DNA from: Clostridium sp.
GTDB taxonomy: Bacteria; Bacillota; Clostridia; Clostridiales; Clostridiaceae
Reading direction: 5' to 3'
DNA length: 64,000 bases
Assembly: GCA_017435645.1 (NCBI GenBank)
Contig: JAFSER010000020.1
Location: forward strand, 1-64,000
Below are positions 1 through 9,684 of the stretch, in pieces. The position numbers were made by a program, and so were the translations under genes. The notes under the pieces are model-generated. The model worked only from the letters and a program-made list of their open reading frames with translations. It searched no databases and was not told the origin of the DNA. Within the stretch, counting starts at the first letter, position 1, and every line of letters begins with the position of its first letter.

Positions 1-226
1 AAAATTATAATAATGATATAAGTTATATAAGTTATCGTTATTCTAAATTTTTTATTATTTTATCATAAATATCTTTAGTAAATTAGAAAAGCAAATGCTA
101 CAATAGTCATTGCCTGGAGATTAGATATAGTTAGTTAAAATCTTAATATAAACTCTTTTAATAAAATTTATACAGTTTATATATGTCTATTAAAACCATT
201 CATTATACTCATTAGGAGGTAAAAAT

Positions 227-382
227 ATGAATAAAAAAATTATAAATAATAAGAATCTTTTATTTGTAGTTGGTATTTTATTTTTTTTAATTGGATTATT
301 AATCTCTAGCAAAATCTCACTTGGAATATTAATTAGTATACTTGGAGGTATACTTATGGGGATAAGTATTTCTGTAAAATAA
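227..382 (+). CDS. Small hydrophobic membrane peptide (51 aa)
   Basis: A short gene starting at an ATG six bases after a good ribosome site (AGGAGG, 214-219). The 51-residue product has a basic, Asn/Lys-rich start (MNKKIINNK) followed by two closely spaced hydrophobic stretches, the second containing a Gly-rich GILISILGGILMG run, so it is probably a small one- or two-helix membrane protein. I do not recognise the family. It stands alone; the next strong hairpin lies at 511-564. The ribosome site and clean start make it more credible than a random ORF, but function is unknown. Confidence 0.6.
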   Translation: MNKKIINNKNLLFVVGILFFLIGLLISSKISLGILISILGGILMGISISVK

Positions 383-510
383 ATCTCAAACTCTAAATTT
401 TTTTCGCTAAAAGTAATTTTTGCGAAGTAATAAAAATCAACGTTTTTAAGCCCTTTGTAAGCTATAGTATAATAAAAAAATAGTAGTTAACTGTTTACTA
501 TACGTAAACT

Positions 511-564
511 TATAAAAAAAGAGGTATTTCGTAATGCGCACTACGAAACACCTCTTTTTTTATA
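511..564. terminator. Bidirectional intrinsic terminator
   Basis: Long hairpin with stem arms GAGGTATTTCGTA (521-533) and TACGAAACACCTC (541-553, one mismatch), flanked by A-run on the left and T-run on the right, so it can end transcripts from both the small gene on the left and the convergent trhA-type gene on the right. Confidence 0.85.
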
Positions 565-587
565 AGTAATGAAAAATAAAATTTGGA

Positions 588-1235
588 TTATAATAAATAT
601 ATAAATACACAAATAAAGTGGCATAAGCTTCCTAGTATAATAAATATATGGAATATTTCATGGAAGCCAAAGCTTCCAAGTTGAAGTTTTTTAGGTTTAA
701 GTCCATAAATAACTCCACCTACTGTATAAAGTACTCCACCTAAAACTAATAAAAATAAACTAACTGGACTTAATACTTGTGATAAAGGTTTAATCATAAA
801 TATAGCAGCCCAACCTAAGCCTATATAAAGAGATGTTTGTAACCATCTTGGGCAATCAAACCAAAGCATTCTGAATAATATACCAGCTATAGCAATTGAA
901 GCTATAATTGAAAAGAATACTGTTCCCTTTGAACCTCCAAGTGCAATTAAGCAAAATGGTGCATAAGAGCCAGCTATTAATATAAAAATCATAGAATGAT
1001 CTAGCTTCCTTAAAGCAAATATTATTTTATCACTAGTTATAACACCATGATAAGTAGCTGATACACTATATAATAAAATTAAACTAACACCAAATGCTAT
1101 TACTGAAAAAAGTTCTATAGCAGATGCATTATTAGATATTCCTTTTACTAACATTGCAATTAAAGCAAAAACTGAAAGGATAGCACCCACCCAATGAGTT
1201 AAGCTATTAATTGGCTCTCTTAAATATTTTTCCAA
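588..1235 (-). CDS. trhA: Haemolysin III / TrhA family membrane protein
   Basis: A seven-helix integral membrane protein of the PAQR/haemolysin III family (about 215 aa, usual length). Family hallmarks seen: N-terminal REPINSLTHWVGAI, the HS-containing segment after the second helix (LDHSMIFILIAGSYAPF), and the C-terminal FHEIFHIFIILGSLCHF, whose histidines with the earlier one form the expected metal site. The family is linked to membrane lipid/energy homeostasis; haemolytic activity is not generally its native role. Start: the upstream GTG at 1244 has no spacing to a ribosome site, whereas TTG at 1235 sits about six bases after AGAGAGGTG, so I prefer TTG. Monocistronic. Confidence 0.85.
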   Translation of the reverse strand: MEKYLREPINSLTHWVGAILSVFALIAMLVKGISNNASAIELFSVIAFGVSLILLYSVSATYHGVITSDKIIFALRKLDHSMIFILIAGSYAPFCLIALGGSKGTVFFSIIASIAIAGILFRMLWFDCPRWLQTSLYIGLGWAAIFMIKPLSQVLSPVSLFLLVLGGVLYTVGGVIYGLKPKKLQLGSFGFHEIFHIFIILGSLCHFICVFIYLL

Positions 1236-1445
1236 ATAAAACACCTCTCTTCATATAGTTTTCAAAACTACATCTTGTTATTAATATATTAATAAACTGA
1301 AATATTAAAGTCAAAGTCTATATTAGTTTATATTTTGTGAAAGATAGCTATATTTTATTAAATTTCTTGAAATATCTAATGATTACGAGTATATTTAAAT
1401 ATAGATATATTAATAAGTAGTTTATAAAACTACATGGAGGGTTTT

Positions 1446-2030
1446 ATGGATAAGATAGAATTAATTGAGAAATTTAATGAATTAAATTTACAAAATCAAT
1501 TAGATTTAAATGAAATGCCAGAGCTTGATTTATATATGGATCAGGTTACTCAATTATTTGATAATAAATTTAATAGCAGTAAGAGAAATGAAGAAGATAA
1601 AGCATTAACTAAGACTATGGTGAATAATTATGCTAAAGGTAAATTATTAATGACTATTAAGAATAAGAAATACACTAAAGATCATTTAATATTAATGAGT
1701 CTTATTTATAATTTAAAAGGAAGCTTATCTATAGCAGATATAAAAAGTTCCCTTAATAAAATAGTTAAAAGTTTCGAGGATGGAGAAGAATATCCATTAA
1801 GAGATTTATATACCTTATATTTAAATCAGTATAATAAAGATTTATATGATGTTGAGAAGGTAATAGAAGAAAAAGCAAGTACTATAGATAAAGTAAATGT
1901 AAATGAAACTTCTGAAGAAGATGAAGAATTTCAAAAAAACTTTCTTTTATTGAGTTCATTTATTAATATGAGCAATATGTATAGAAGAATGGGAGAGAAA
2001 TTAATAGATGAATATTTTAGTAAATTATAA
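1446..2030 (+). CDS. Hypothetical acidic soluble protein, partner of the ABC-class ATPase
   Basis: 194 residues, charged, helical-looking, with no signal peptide or membrane segment and an acidic stretch (ETSEEDEEFQ) near residue 155. I do not recognise a family. It ends eleven bases before the ABC-class ATPase, so the two are surely co-transcribed and may work together. Start: an ATG at 1434 overlaps the ribosome site itself (TGGAGGG, 1435-1441); the ATG at 1446 is correctly spaced and is taken as the start. Confidence 0.75.
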   Translation: MDKIELIEKFNELNLQNQLDLNEMPELDLYMDQVTQLFDNKFNSSKRNEEDKALTKTMVNNYAKGKLLMTIKNKKYTKDHLILMSLIYNLKGSLSIADIKSSLNKIVKSFEDGEEYPLRDLYTLYLNQYNKDLYDVEKVIEEKASTIDKVNVNETSEEDEEFQKNFLLLSSFINMSNMYRRMGEKLIDEYFSKL

Positions 2031-2041
2031 GAGGGATAGTA

Positions 2042-3745
2042 ATGAAGGATTTTAAAATTTTAAAAAATGAACTTCAGAGATTAGATGGAAGAGGTTATAA
2101 GTCATATAAAGATTTACAAGGGCAATACGATTTTAGGGACTATATTTTAAGTATTGACCATGTTCAGGGAGATCCCTTTGCATCACCATCTAGAATAAGA
2201 ATTATTATAAATAGAAATAAGGCTAGATTTCCAGAAGAATTATTAAATGAAGATTATAAAAGAGTAGCAGTTTCAGATTTTTTAACAAGGTTATTTTATT
2301 TTAATATAAATAAATTTAGTGAAAAGATATTTGGATCAGGAAAAAGTGGATTAATTACTATAAGTAAGTGTCCACAAGAAATACTTGATAGAACTTCAAT
2401 AATTATAAATAAAGATAATATAGAAGCTAGGTTTTATGTTGGGTTTCCTGCTAAGGGAAGAACAGTATTAGCTAAGGAACTGGAGAAAATATTATATAAT
2501 ATAATACCTAATATTGTGGAGAATACATTAGTTTATAACAACATTAATAAAGTTAAAATAAGTGAAAGAGTTAAATTAGTTGAGGATCAAGAGTTTATTA
2601 GAAGTGAACTTAAGAAGAAAAATCTAATTGCATTTGTAGCAAATGATTCAATATTACCTAGAGAAAGTGGGATATCACAAAAGCCATTAAAAAATTCCAT
2701 ACTATTTAAATCTCCTAAATCATTAGAGATAGAATTAAATCTACCTAATAAAGGCTTGATTAAAGGGATGGGAATTAGACAGGGTATAACGGTTATAGTT
2801 GGTGGTGGATATCATGGAAAATCAACTCTTTTAAATGCTTTAGAACTTGGTGTTTATAATCATATTGAAGGTGATGGAAGAGAATTTGTAATTACTGATA
2901 ATAGTGCAGTTAAAGTAAGAGCTGAAGATGGAAGAAGTATTAAAAATACAGATATCTCATTATTTATAGATAACCTTCCAAATGGTAAAGATACAATAAA
3001 ATTTACTACAGAAAATGCTAGTGGTAGCACATCACAAGCTGCAAATATAGTAGAAGCTATTGAAGCTAGGTCAAAAGTATTACTTATAGATGAAGATACA
3101 TCAGCCACTAACTTTATGCTTAGAGATGATTTAATGCAAAGATTAGTTTCTAAGGAAAAAGAGCCAATAACTCCATTTATTGAAATAGTAAAACCTTTAT
3201 ATAATCAAAAACATATTTCAACTATATTGGTTATAGGTAGTTCTGGAGATTACTTTGATGTAGCAGACACTGTTATACAAATGGATAATTATGAAGCAAA
3301 GGATGTTACAAAAGAAGCAAAAGCTCTTATGAGAGGAGAAATAAATAAGAGAATTAAAGAAAAGAATTTATCTATAAATATAAAATTTGATAGAAAGATT
3401 CAAAAAGGAACTATAGAAACTACTTATAAAGGTGTAAAAATCAAGACTATGGGCTTAAATAATATAAGTATAAATAATGAAAATATTGATTTAAAATCAG
3501 TAGAACAAATAGTTGATAATGAGCAATTAAATGCTATTGGAGCTATTATGAAGTGGATAGAAGAAAATATGATGAACAAAAATTTATCTTTAGAAGAAGT
3601 AGTAAATGAAGCATATTCTGAAATAAAAAGAAATGGATTAATTACTATAGATAAAATAAAAGGTGGATCAGGTAGCTTAGCTTTACCTAGAAAGCAAGAG
3701 ATTATGGCATCCTACAATAGATTTAGAAAATTAAGGATAATGTAA
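2042..3745 (+). CDS. Predicted ATPase of the ABC class (ABC_ATPase family)
   Basis: 567 residues. The N-terminal third carries the family's YKDLQGQYDF and VQGDPFASPSRIRI blocks; the P-loop is GGGYHGKST (about residue 255), the ABC-like signature is ENASGSTSQA, and the Walker B is KVLLIDEDTSATNF. This matches the stand-alone cytosolic 'ABC-class ATPase' family (Pfam ABC_ATPase, COG3044 by memory), which has no membrane domain and no firmly known role; proposed links are to nucleic-acid metabolism. Located directly behind a 194-residue unknown protein. Full family length, intact motifs. Confidence 0.9.
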   Translation: MKDFKILKNELQRLDGRGYKSYKDLQGQYDFRDYILSIDHVQGDPFASPSRIRIIINRNKARFPEELLNEDYKRVAVSDFLTRLFYFNINKFSEKIFGSGKSGLITISKCPQEILDRTSIIINKDNIEARFYVGFPAKGRTVLAKELEKILYNIIPNIVENTLVYNNINKVKISERVKLVEDQEFIRSELKKKNLIAFVANDSILPRESGISQKPLKNSILFKSPKSLEIELNLPNKGLIKGMGIRQGITVIVGGGYHGKSTLLNALELGVYNHIEGDGREFVITDNSAVKVRAEDGRSIKNTDISLFIDNLPNGKDTIKFTTENASGSTSQAANIVEAIEARSKVLLIDEDTSATNFMLRDDLMQRLVSKEKEPITPFIEIVKPLYNQKHISTILVIGSSGDYFDVADTVIQMDNYEAKDVTKEAKALMRGEINKRIKEKNLSINIKFDRKIQKGTIETTYKGVKIKTMGLNNISINNENIDLKSVEQIVDNEQLNAIGAIMKWIEENMMNKNLSLEEVVNEAYSEIKRNGLITIDKIKGGSGSLALPRKQEIMASYNRFRKLRIM

Positions 3746-3883
3746 TAAAATTTTACGAAAATAAAATATTATATTTTCCAGAGTTTATTAAAAGAACCTT
3801 AAGAAAAATGTTATACAATTAATAATTGTTTATTATGTAGGATAAAATGATTTAACTAAATTAATATAATTGTTTATAAATAG

Positions 3884-3924
3884 AAAAAAATATGGAGCTG
3901 TCTAAAATAGCTCCATATTTTTTA
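3884..3924. terminator. Bidirectional terminator
   Basis: Hairpin AAATATGGAGCT / AGCTCCATATTT (3888-3899 and 3909-3920) followed by T-run on plus and preceded by A-run, ending both the ATPase transcript and the convergent YjiH gene. Confidence 0.85.
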
Positions 3925-3932
3925 TTTAAAAA

Positions 3933-5294
3933 TTAAAATATTATATTTGCTACAAGAACTATTACTGGTAATGTAATTAAAGTTCTTTCTATAAATATTA
4001 TTATTAATTGCTTTAAGGATACAGGGATTTTTGATCCAAGTAAAACTCCACCTACTTCAGACATATATATTAATTGAGAAACTGAAGTACAAGCTATTAT
4101 AAATTTAGTCATTTCACTAGTTATAGAATTTGCAGCTAAAACTGATGGTAATAGCATATCTGCAAATCCAACAACTAAGGTTTGAGATGCTGCTATAGCT
4201 TCAGGAACTTGAAGTAGTTTTAATAATGGTATAAAAGGAAGACCTAATATTTGGAATATAGGAGTATATTCAGCTATTATTAAGGCTATAGTAGCAAATG
4301 CCATTACTATAGGCAGAACTCCAAGCCACATATCAAGAACATTCTTACCACCATCTATAAAGAAGTCTTTAGCTCCAGGACTATTATGAGCTTTAGTTAA
4401 AGCTTTATTATATCCCCAAGAGATAGAAGTATGTCCATTAGGAACAATTTCATCATCCTCATTTTTCTTATTATTATAATAAGTATTAGGAATTTTACAT
4501 AGAGGATAAATTCTTGGAAGAATAATAGCTGCAACTATACCAGAAAGTGTTACTGTTAAATAAAACGGAATAAAATACTTTGATAAACCAACAGTGTCTA
4601 TAACGATTAAGCTAAAGGTTATAGAAACAGCAGAGAATGTTGTACTAATTATTGCAGCTTCTCTCTTTGAATAAAATCCATCTTCATATTGTTTACTTGT
4701 TAAAAGTATGCCTAAAGTACCATCTCCAAGCCATGAAGTTATACAGTCTATAGATGAACGTCCAGGTAAAGTAAATATTGGTCTCATTACTCTTGTAAGA
4801 ATTGATCCAAAGAACTCTAATAAACCAAAGTTAAGTAATAATGGTAATAATAAACCTGCAAAAAAGAATATTGTAAATAAAATAGTAAGTAAGTCATGTA
4901 AAACAAAGCTACCTGTTCCAGAACTTATTATTATTTCAGGACCTACATTAAATAGCACTAATATACAAAATACTGCACCTAAGATTCTTGATGCAAGCCA
5001 TAATGGTTTTAAATTAAACAATGTATTTAAAAATTCATTTTCAATTATAAATTTAGGCTTAAATAGTACAGTAACTATGCTAATTATAGTAGATACAGTT
5101 ACTGCAATAGTAATAATTGTAGTTAAGTAATCGCCTAGTATACTAGCTAAAAAGTTTGATAATAAAGCTATTGGGATAGTTATCTCACCATTATATTTAA
5201 TAGGAACTATAAATAATAAAATACCAATTAATGATGGAATTATAAACTTAAGTGAAGTACTAAGCGAAAAATTATCTTTAGTTGAATTATTCAT
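3933..5294 (-). CDS. YjiH-like membrane protein, nucleoside-recognition (Gate) domains
   Basis: 453-residue polytopic membrane protein of the YjiH / nucleoside-recognition family. Seen: about ten to eleven hydrophobic helices, two Gate-like blocks (residues about 140-230, with the SWLGDGTLGILLTSKQYEDG motif, and about 330-450, with VVGFADMLLPSVLA and YMSEVGGVLLGSKIP). Relatives include the spore maturation proteins SpmA/SpmB and CNT-type transporters; substrate is unknown. Start ATG preceded by AAAGGAG. It lies alone between convergent terminator and divergent AI-2E-type gene. Confidence 0.85.
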   Translation of the reverse strand: MNNSTKDNFSLSTSLKFIIPSLIGILLFIVPIKYNGEITIPIALLSNFLASILGDYLTTIITIAVTVSTIISIVTVLFKPKFIIENEFLNTLFNLKPLWLASRILGAVFCILVLFNVGPEIIISSGTGSFVLHDLLTILFTIFFFAGLLLPLLLNFGLLEFFGSILTRVMRPIFTLPGRSSIDCITSWLGDGTLGILLTSKQYEDGFYSKREAAIISTTFSAVSITFSLIVIDTVGLSKYFIPFYLTVTLSGIVAAIILPRIYPLCKIPNTYYNNKKNEDDEIVPNGHTSISWGYNKALTKAHNSPGAKDFFIDGGKNVLDMWLGVLPIVMAFATIALIIAEYTPIFQILGLPFIPLLKLLQVPEAIAASQTLVVGFADMLLPSVLAANSITSEMTKFIIACTSVSQLIYMSEVGGVLLGSKIPVSLKQLIIIFIERTLITLPVIVLVANIIF

Positions 5295-5481
5295 ATTTTT
5301 CTCCTTTGTATTAAAAAATTAATATTTATACAATATAGATAGATTTTAATACATAACTATACAAAAAATCAATAGTTTTATACATTAAATAAGACTAAAT
5401 TTATGTATAAATAATACAATAATATTTTAAAGTTAAGGGGATAAACTATATTTATCAACTATATACAGGAGAATGTTTATT

Positions 5482-6549
5482 ATGAATAAAAAGAATATAA
5501 TTACATATTTAATTATTTTTAATTTATTAGCTATATTAATTATATTAATAAGTAAAATATCAATAATAAAGGAGCTTATAAATATAATTTTTAGTGTTGT
5601 TATTATACCAATAATATTTGGAGTATTTTTATTTTATATTTTAAAGCCTATAAATAATATCTTGTTAAAAAGAAAGATAAAAAGTGGTACAGCGGCATTA
5701 ACAACAATTATTATTTTTATTGGTTTTTTAATAATTTTATTCACAATATTTGGAGATTTTATTTTAGAGCAATTTTTAAATATTAAAAGCTTACTTTTAG
5801 ATATGACTAATTCTAAAAATAATATAGATTCAATAAAGAATTCCATAAATAAAGAGATTTTTAGTTTAAAATATTATGATAATATTTTAGCTAATATGCA
5901 AAATTATATATTTCTATTAGTAAATAATATTAAAAGATTTTTTAATGGGAGTATTCAATTATTTTCAAATGTAATATTAGTAATATTAATAACCTTTTAT
6001 TTACTTAAGGAGGAAGAGAAGTTAAAGGATTATTTTGTAAAAATATTTCCTGGTAAATATATGAATAAAATATATCTAACACTTGATGAGTGTGATGATG
6101 TATTACAATCTTATATATTGGGGCAAACTAAAATAGCACTTTTATTATCAATAGTGATGTATATAGGATATAAATTTATTGGAATATTAAATCCACTTTT
6201 ATTAGCATTTAGTACATTTATACTAGCTTTTATACCTTTTATTGGATTTTTTATATCTTTGATATTACCTTTTATACTGGCTATATCTTTGGGATTTAAC
6301 ATAGTTTTAAAATTATCAATACTTGCTTTTATAGTTCAGGTTATTAAAGGAAGAATAATAGTGCCTTTAATTATGGGAAAAACTATGAAAATACATCCTA
6401 TTACAGATATTTTTTTAGTAGTAGGAGCAGCTACTTTAATAGGACCTATTGGAGCTTTTATAATTATACCAATATATTCTATTATTAAAATAGTATATAT
6501 TAATTTTAAACAAGAAATAGATAGAAAATTAAAAGAATTTAAAAAATAA
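5482..6549 (+). CDS. AI-2E family transporter (YtvI/PerM-type)
   Basis: About 355 residues, eight predicted membrane helices with a soluble insertion after helix three, and the family's C-terminal GRIIVPLIMGKTMKIHP and LIGPIGAFIIIPIYSI blocks. AI-2E family proteins are putative efflux carriers; few export AI-2, others are Na+(Li+)/H+ antiporters, so substrate is open. The ORF can be opened at ATG 5473, but AGGAG (5467-5471) is only one base away; ATG 5482 has a ten-base spacing and is chosen. Confidence 0.85.
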   Translation: MNKKNIITYLIIFNLLAILIILISKISIIKELINIIFSVVIIPIIFGVFLFYILKPINNILLKRKIKSGTAALTTIIIFIGFLIILFTIFGDFILEQFLNIKSLLLDMTNSKNNIDSIKNSINKEIFSLKYYDNILANMQNYIFLLVNNIKRFFNGSIQLFSNVILVILITFYLLKEEEKLKDYFVKIFPGKYMNKIYLTLDECDDVLQSYILGQTKIALLLSIVMYIGYKFIGILNPLLLAFSTFILAFIPFIGFFISLILPFILAISLGFNIVLKLSILAFIVQVIKGRIIVPLIMGKTMKIHPITDIFLVVGAATLIGPIGAFIIIPIYSIIKIVYINFKQEIDRKLKEFKK

Positions 6550-6634
6550 GCAGGTTTAAATGTATTTTTTATAGAAATAATAAGTAAAACTATTTATAAT
6601 TAAACAAAGAGATAAATTTGGGGGAATAACATAT

Positions 6635-7444
6635 ATGAATAATAGAGATAGAATAAGGAATTGTAATAGAATTGTGGTTAAGGTAGGAACTTCAAGCTTA
6701 ACCTATGATAATGGGAAAGTTAATTTAACAAGAATAGAGAAGCTAACAAGAGTATTATCTGATATGATGAACTCAGGTAAGGAAGTTGTATTAGTAACAT
6801 CTGGGGCTATTGGTGTTGGAGTTTCAAAATTAAAATTAAAGGAAAAGCCTACATCTATAAGAGAAAAGCAAGCTGTAGCTGCAGTGGGACAATGTGAACT
6901 AATGCATATATATAGTAAGTTTTTTGGAGAGTACGGACATACTGTAGGACAAGTGCTTTTAACTAGAGATGTTATTGAAGATGATCATATTAGAAATAAT
7001 GTATGTAATACATTTGAAACATTAATTGAAAATGGAATTATACCAGTAGTTAATGAAAATGATACTGTAGCAATAGATGAAATAGAGAATATAGTGAGAT
7101 TTGGAGATAATGATAATCTATCTGCAATAGTAGCAACATTAGTTAATGCAGATTTATTAATTATATTATCAGATATAGATGGATTCTATGATTCAGATCC
7201 AAGAGTAAATAAAGATTCAAAAATGCTAAAGGAAGTTTTAGAAATAAATTCAGAGTTAGAGGAATGTTGTGGAGGAGCAGGAAGTAATTTAGGAACTGGT
7301 GGAATGATAACTAAGTTAAGTGCTGCTAAGTTGGCAACATCATCAGGTGTTCATATGGTGTTAGCTAATGGAAAAGAGCCTAAAATAGTTTTAGATATAA
7401 TGAATGGAGAAGATATAGGAACATTATTTGTTTCTAATAAATAA
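6635..7444 (+). CDS. proB: Glutamate 5-kinase
   Basis: First step of proline synthesis: ATP-dependent phosphorylation of glutamate to glutamyl-5-phosphate. 269 residues, amino-acid kinase fold with VVKVGTSSLT at the N-terminus, the TSGAIGVG loop, VVNENDTV, FGDNDNLSA and the GTGGMITKLSAAKLA nucleotide loop. It lacks the C-terminal PUA domain of the longer E. coli-type enzyme, the usual short clostridial form. Eleven bases before proA, so one operon. Confidence 0.96.
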   Translation: MNNRDRIRNCNRIVVKVGTSSLTYDNGKVNLTRIEKLTRVLSDMMNSGKEVVLVTSGAIGVGVSKLKLKEKPTSIREKQAVAAVGQCELMHIYSKFFGEYGHTVGQVLLTRDVIEDDHIRNNVCNTFETLIENGIIPVVNENDTVAIDEIENIVRFGDNDNLSAIVATLVNADLLIILSDIDGFYDSDPRVNKDSKMLKEVLEINSELEECCGGAGSNLGTGGMITKLSAAKLATSSGVHMVLANGKEPKIVLDIMNGEDIGTLFVSNK

Positions 7445-7455
7445 AGGGGGATGTT

Positions 7456-8703
7456 ATGATGTTAAGTTTAAATGAATTAGGTAGAAATGCTAAAGAAGCT
7501 TCTTATAATTTAGGAGTAGCATCAACAACAGAAAAAAATAAAGCATTAGAGATTATGGCTAATGCATTAATAGAGAATACTGAGACAATAATATCTGAAA
7601 ATGAAAAAGATTTAAAGGTAGCTATTGAAAAAGGAACTTCAAAGGCTATGCTAGATAGGCTATCATTAAATGAAGCTAGAATTAAAGATATGGCAAAGGG
7701 ATTATTGGAGCTTATAGCATTAGATGATCCTATTGGAGAAGTAATTGAAATGTGGAAAAGACCTAATGGGATTGAAATAGGTAAAAAGAGAGTTCCTATG
7801 GGAGTAATAGGAATAATATATGAAGCGAGACCAAATGTAACTTGTGATGCAGCTGGGTTATGTATTAAAACAGGAAATGCTGTAATATTAAGAGGTGGAA
7901 GCGAGGCTATTAATTCTAATAAGGTAATAGTAAAAGTATTAAAGGAAGCCTTAAAAAAATCTAATTTACCAGAAACCTCAGTACAATTAGTTGAAGATAC
8001 AAGCAGAGAAACTGCAACAAATATGATGAGATTAAATGAATATATAGATGTTTTAATACCAAGAGGAGGAGCAGGTTTAATACAAGCAGTTGTAAAAAAT
8101 GCTACTGTTCCAGTAATAGAAACTGGAGTTGGTAATTGTCATATATATGTAGATGAAAATTGTGATTTTGAAATGGCAAAAGATATAATTGTTAATGCAA
8201 AGACATCAAGACCAGCTGTTTGTAATGCAGCAGAAAAAATGCTTATAAATGAAAAAATTGCAAAGGATTTTTTACCTATAATTATACAAGCTTTAAAAGA
8301 AAAGAATGTTGAAATTAGAGGAGATGAAAATGTTAGAGATTTAGTAGATGGGATTTCTTTAGCAACTGAAGAGGATTGGAGCAAGGAATATCTAGACTAC
8401 ATAATAGGAGCAAAGGTAGTTAAAGATATAGATGAAGCTATAGCTCATATAAATAAATATGGTTCTGGACATTCAGAAGCAATAGTTACAGATAGCTATA
8501 AGAATTCACAAAAATTTTTAAACCATATAAATGCAGCTGCAGTTTATGTTAATGCATCAACAAGATTTACAGATGGTGGAGAATTTGGATTTGGAGCTGA
8601 AATAGGAATAAGTACTCAAAAGCTTCATGCCAGAGGGCCAATGGGTCTTAAAGAGTTGACAACAATTAAGTATATAATTTATGGAAATGGCCAAATAAGA
8701 TAA
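7456..8703 (+). CDS. proA: Glutamate-5-semialdehyde dehydrogenase (gamma-glutamyl phosphate reductase)
   Basis: Second step of proline synthesis, NADPH-dependent reduction of glutamyl-5-phosphate. 415 residues (family-typical), aldehyde-dehydrogenase fold, with MGVIGIIYEARPNVT, LRGGSEA, PRGGAGLI and the catalytic-cysteine region TSRPAVCNAAEKML, then FGFGAEIGISTQKLHARGPMG at the end. Two consecutive ATGs at the start; GGGGG at 7446-7450 fits either. Followed by a terminator, so the operon is proB-proA only. Confidence 0.97.
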   Translation: MMLSLNELGRNAKEASYNLGVASTTEKNKALEIMANALIENTETIISENEKDLKVAIEKGTSKAMLDRLSLNEARIKDMAKGLLELIALDDPIGEVIEMWKRPNGIEIGKKRVPMGVIGIIYEARPNVTCDAAGLCIKTGNAVILRGGSEAINSNKVIVKVLKEALKKSNLPETSVQLVEDTSRETATNMMRLNEYIDVLIPRGGAGLIQAVVKNATVPVIETGVGNCHIYVDENCDFEMAKDIIVNAKTSRPAVCNAAEKMLINEKIAKDFLPIIIQALKEKNVEIRGDENVRDLVDGISLATEEDWSKEYLDYIIGAKVVKDIDEAIAHINKYGSGHSEAIVTDSYKNSQKFLNHINAAAVYVNASTRFTDGGEFGFGAEIGISTQKLHARGPMGLKELTTIKYIIYGNGQIR

Positions 8704-8717
8704 AATATAAAATTTTT

Positions 8718-8756
8718 AAAAGAGTGTCTTAAGTAATTTATTTAAGCACTCTTTTT
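8718..8756 (+). terminator. Terminator of proBA
   Basis: Hairpin AAAGAGTGTCTTAA / TTTAAGCACTCTTT with a T-run, 15 bases after the proA stop. Confidence 0.85.
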
Positions 8757-8826
8757 ATTTATGGAAGAAATTAATAAATGATATTATAATTATTAATATA
8801 AAATAATAGATAAAAGGAGTTACCTT

Positions 8827-9294
8827 ATGAATAATAATTACAAAGTAGTATGTAAAAGTTTTAATGAACTTAATGTGAATGAGTTATATGAAATTGTTAA
8901 ATCAAGATATGAGGTATTTGTTTGCGAACAAGAAATAACCTGTGAAAATGATTATGATGATAAAGATAAGAAATGTACTCATTTATTTATTATTGATATG
9001 AAAAATAAAGAAAAAGTAATTGCTTATTGTAGGTTACTTCAACCAGGGTTATCCTATAACGAAGCATCAATAGGAAGAGTATTAGTTTTAAAGGAATATA
9101 GAAATAAAGGTATAGCAAAGATGATGCTTACAAAAGCTGTGGAGGAGATATTTAAAAGATATAATACAGATAGTATAGTATTATCTTCCCAAACATACAT
9201 TAAAAGTTTATATAGTTTGATTGGATTTAAAGATATATCAGATGAATATGAAGAGGCAGGTATACCCCACATAAAAATGAAATTAAATAGATAG
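8827..9294 (+). CDS. GNAT family N-acetyltransferase, ElaA-like
   Basis: 155 residues. The N-terminal NELYEIVKSRYEVFVCEQ block followed by acidic residues and a short beta-hairpin is characteristic of the ElaA branch of GNAT acetyltransferases; the acetyl-CoA loop is IGRVLVLKEYRNKGIAKMM (R/Q-x-x-G-x-G/A type). Cytosolic, acceptor unknown. Start ATG nine bases after AAAGGAG. Stands alone. Confidence 0.85.
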   Translation: MNNNYKVVCKSFNELNVNELYEIVKSRYEVFVCEQEITCENDYDDKDKKCTHLFIIDMKNKEKVIAYCRLLQPGLSYNEASIGRVLVLKEYRNKGIAKMMLTKAVEEIFKRYNTDSIVLSSQTYIKSLYSLIGFKDISDEYEEAGIPHIKMKLNR

Positions 9295-9521
9295 TTATTA
9301 TACAATTAATAAAAGTTAAAACTAATTAAAAGAACTAAGATTAAAAATAGTGAAATATAATTAATTTGGATAAAGTGAGTAGTAGTATATATTATTCGCT
9401 TTATTTTTTGTACAAATAAATACCATAATATCATCTTATTTTACATGAATAATAATAAGACATTTAATTATATTAAAGCATTTATAAAAATATAAAAAAT
9501 ATAAGGAATATAAGGGGTTAA

Positions 9522-9664
9522 TATTCGTGAAATTATTATTGAATTTAGTTAAAATATATATAAAATTAAGTTAAATAGTAATATACTGATGAAAAATAAA
9601 GAATTATTAAAAATATATTGATAAAACACGAATAAAATGTTAATATACAAATATAATATTCGAT
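9522..9664 (+). promoter_or_regulatory. Promoter region with PurBox-like inverted repeats before the purine permease
   Basis: Long leader (9295-9684) without a gene. A weak promoter can be read as TTGATA (9618-9623), 17 bp, TAATAT (9641-9646). CGAA at 9629-9632 and TTCG at 9659-9662 form an inverted pair spanning 34 bp, with A/T-rich flanks, resembling the paired PurBoxes bound by the Gram-positive PurR repressor; a third TATTCGTG copy lies at 9523-9530. I looked for a purine riboswitch here and found none. The assignment is inference from motif similarity and the nature of the downstream gene. Confidence 0.4.
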
Positions 9665-9684
9665 TTTTTAAGAGAGGTATTTTT

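Noticed and set aside
5473..5481. Earlier start of the AI-2E-type gene
   Set aside because: The ribosome site is only one base away; the ATG at 5482 is better placed.
9295..9684. Purine riboswitch before the permease
   Set aside because: None of the conserved loop and junction elements is present; only PurBox-like half-sites are seen.
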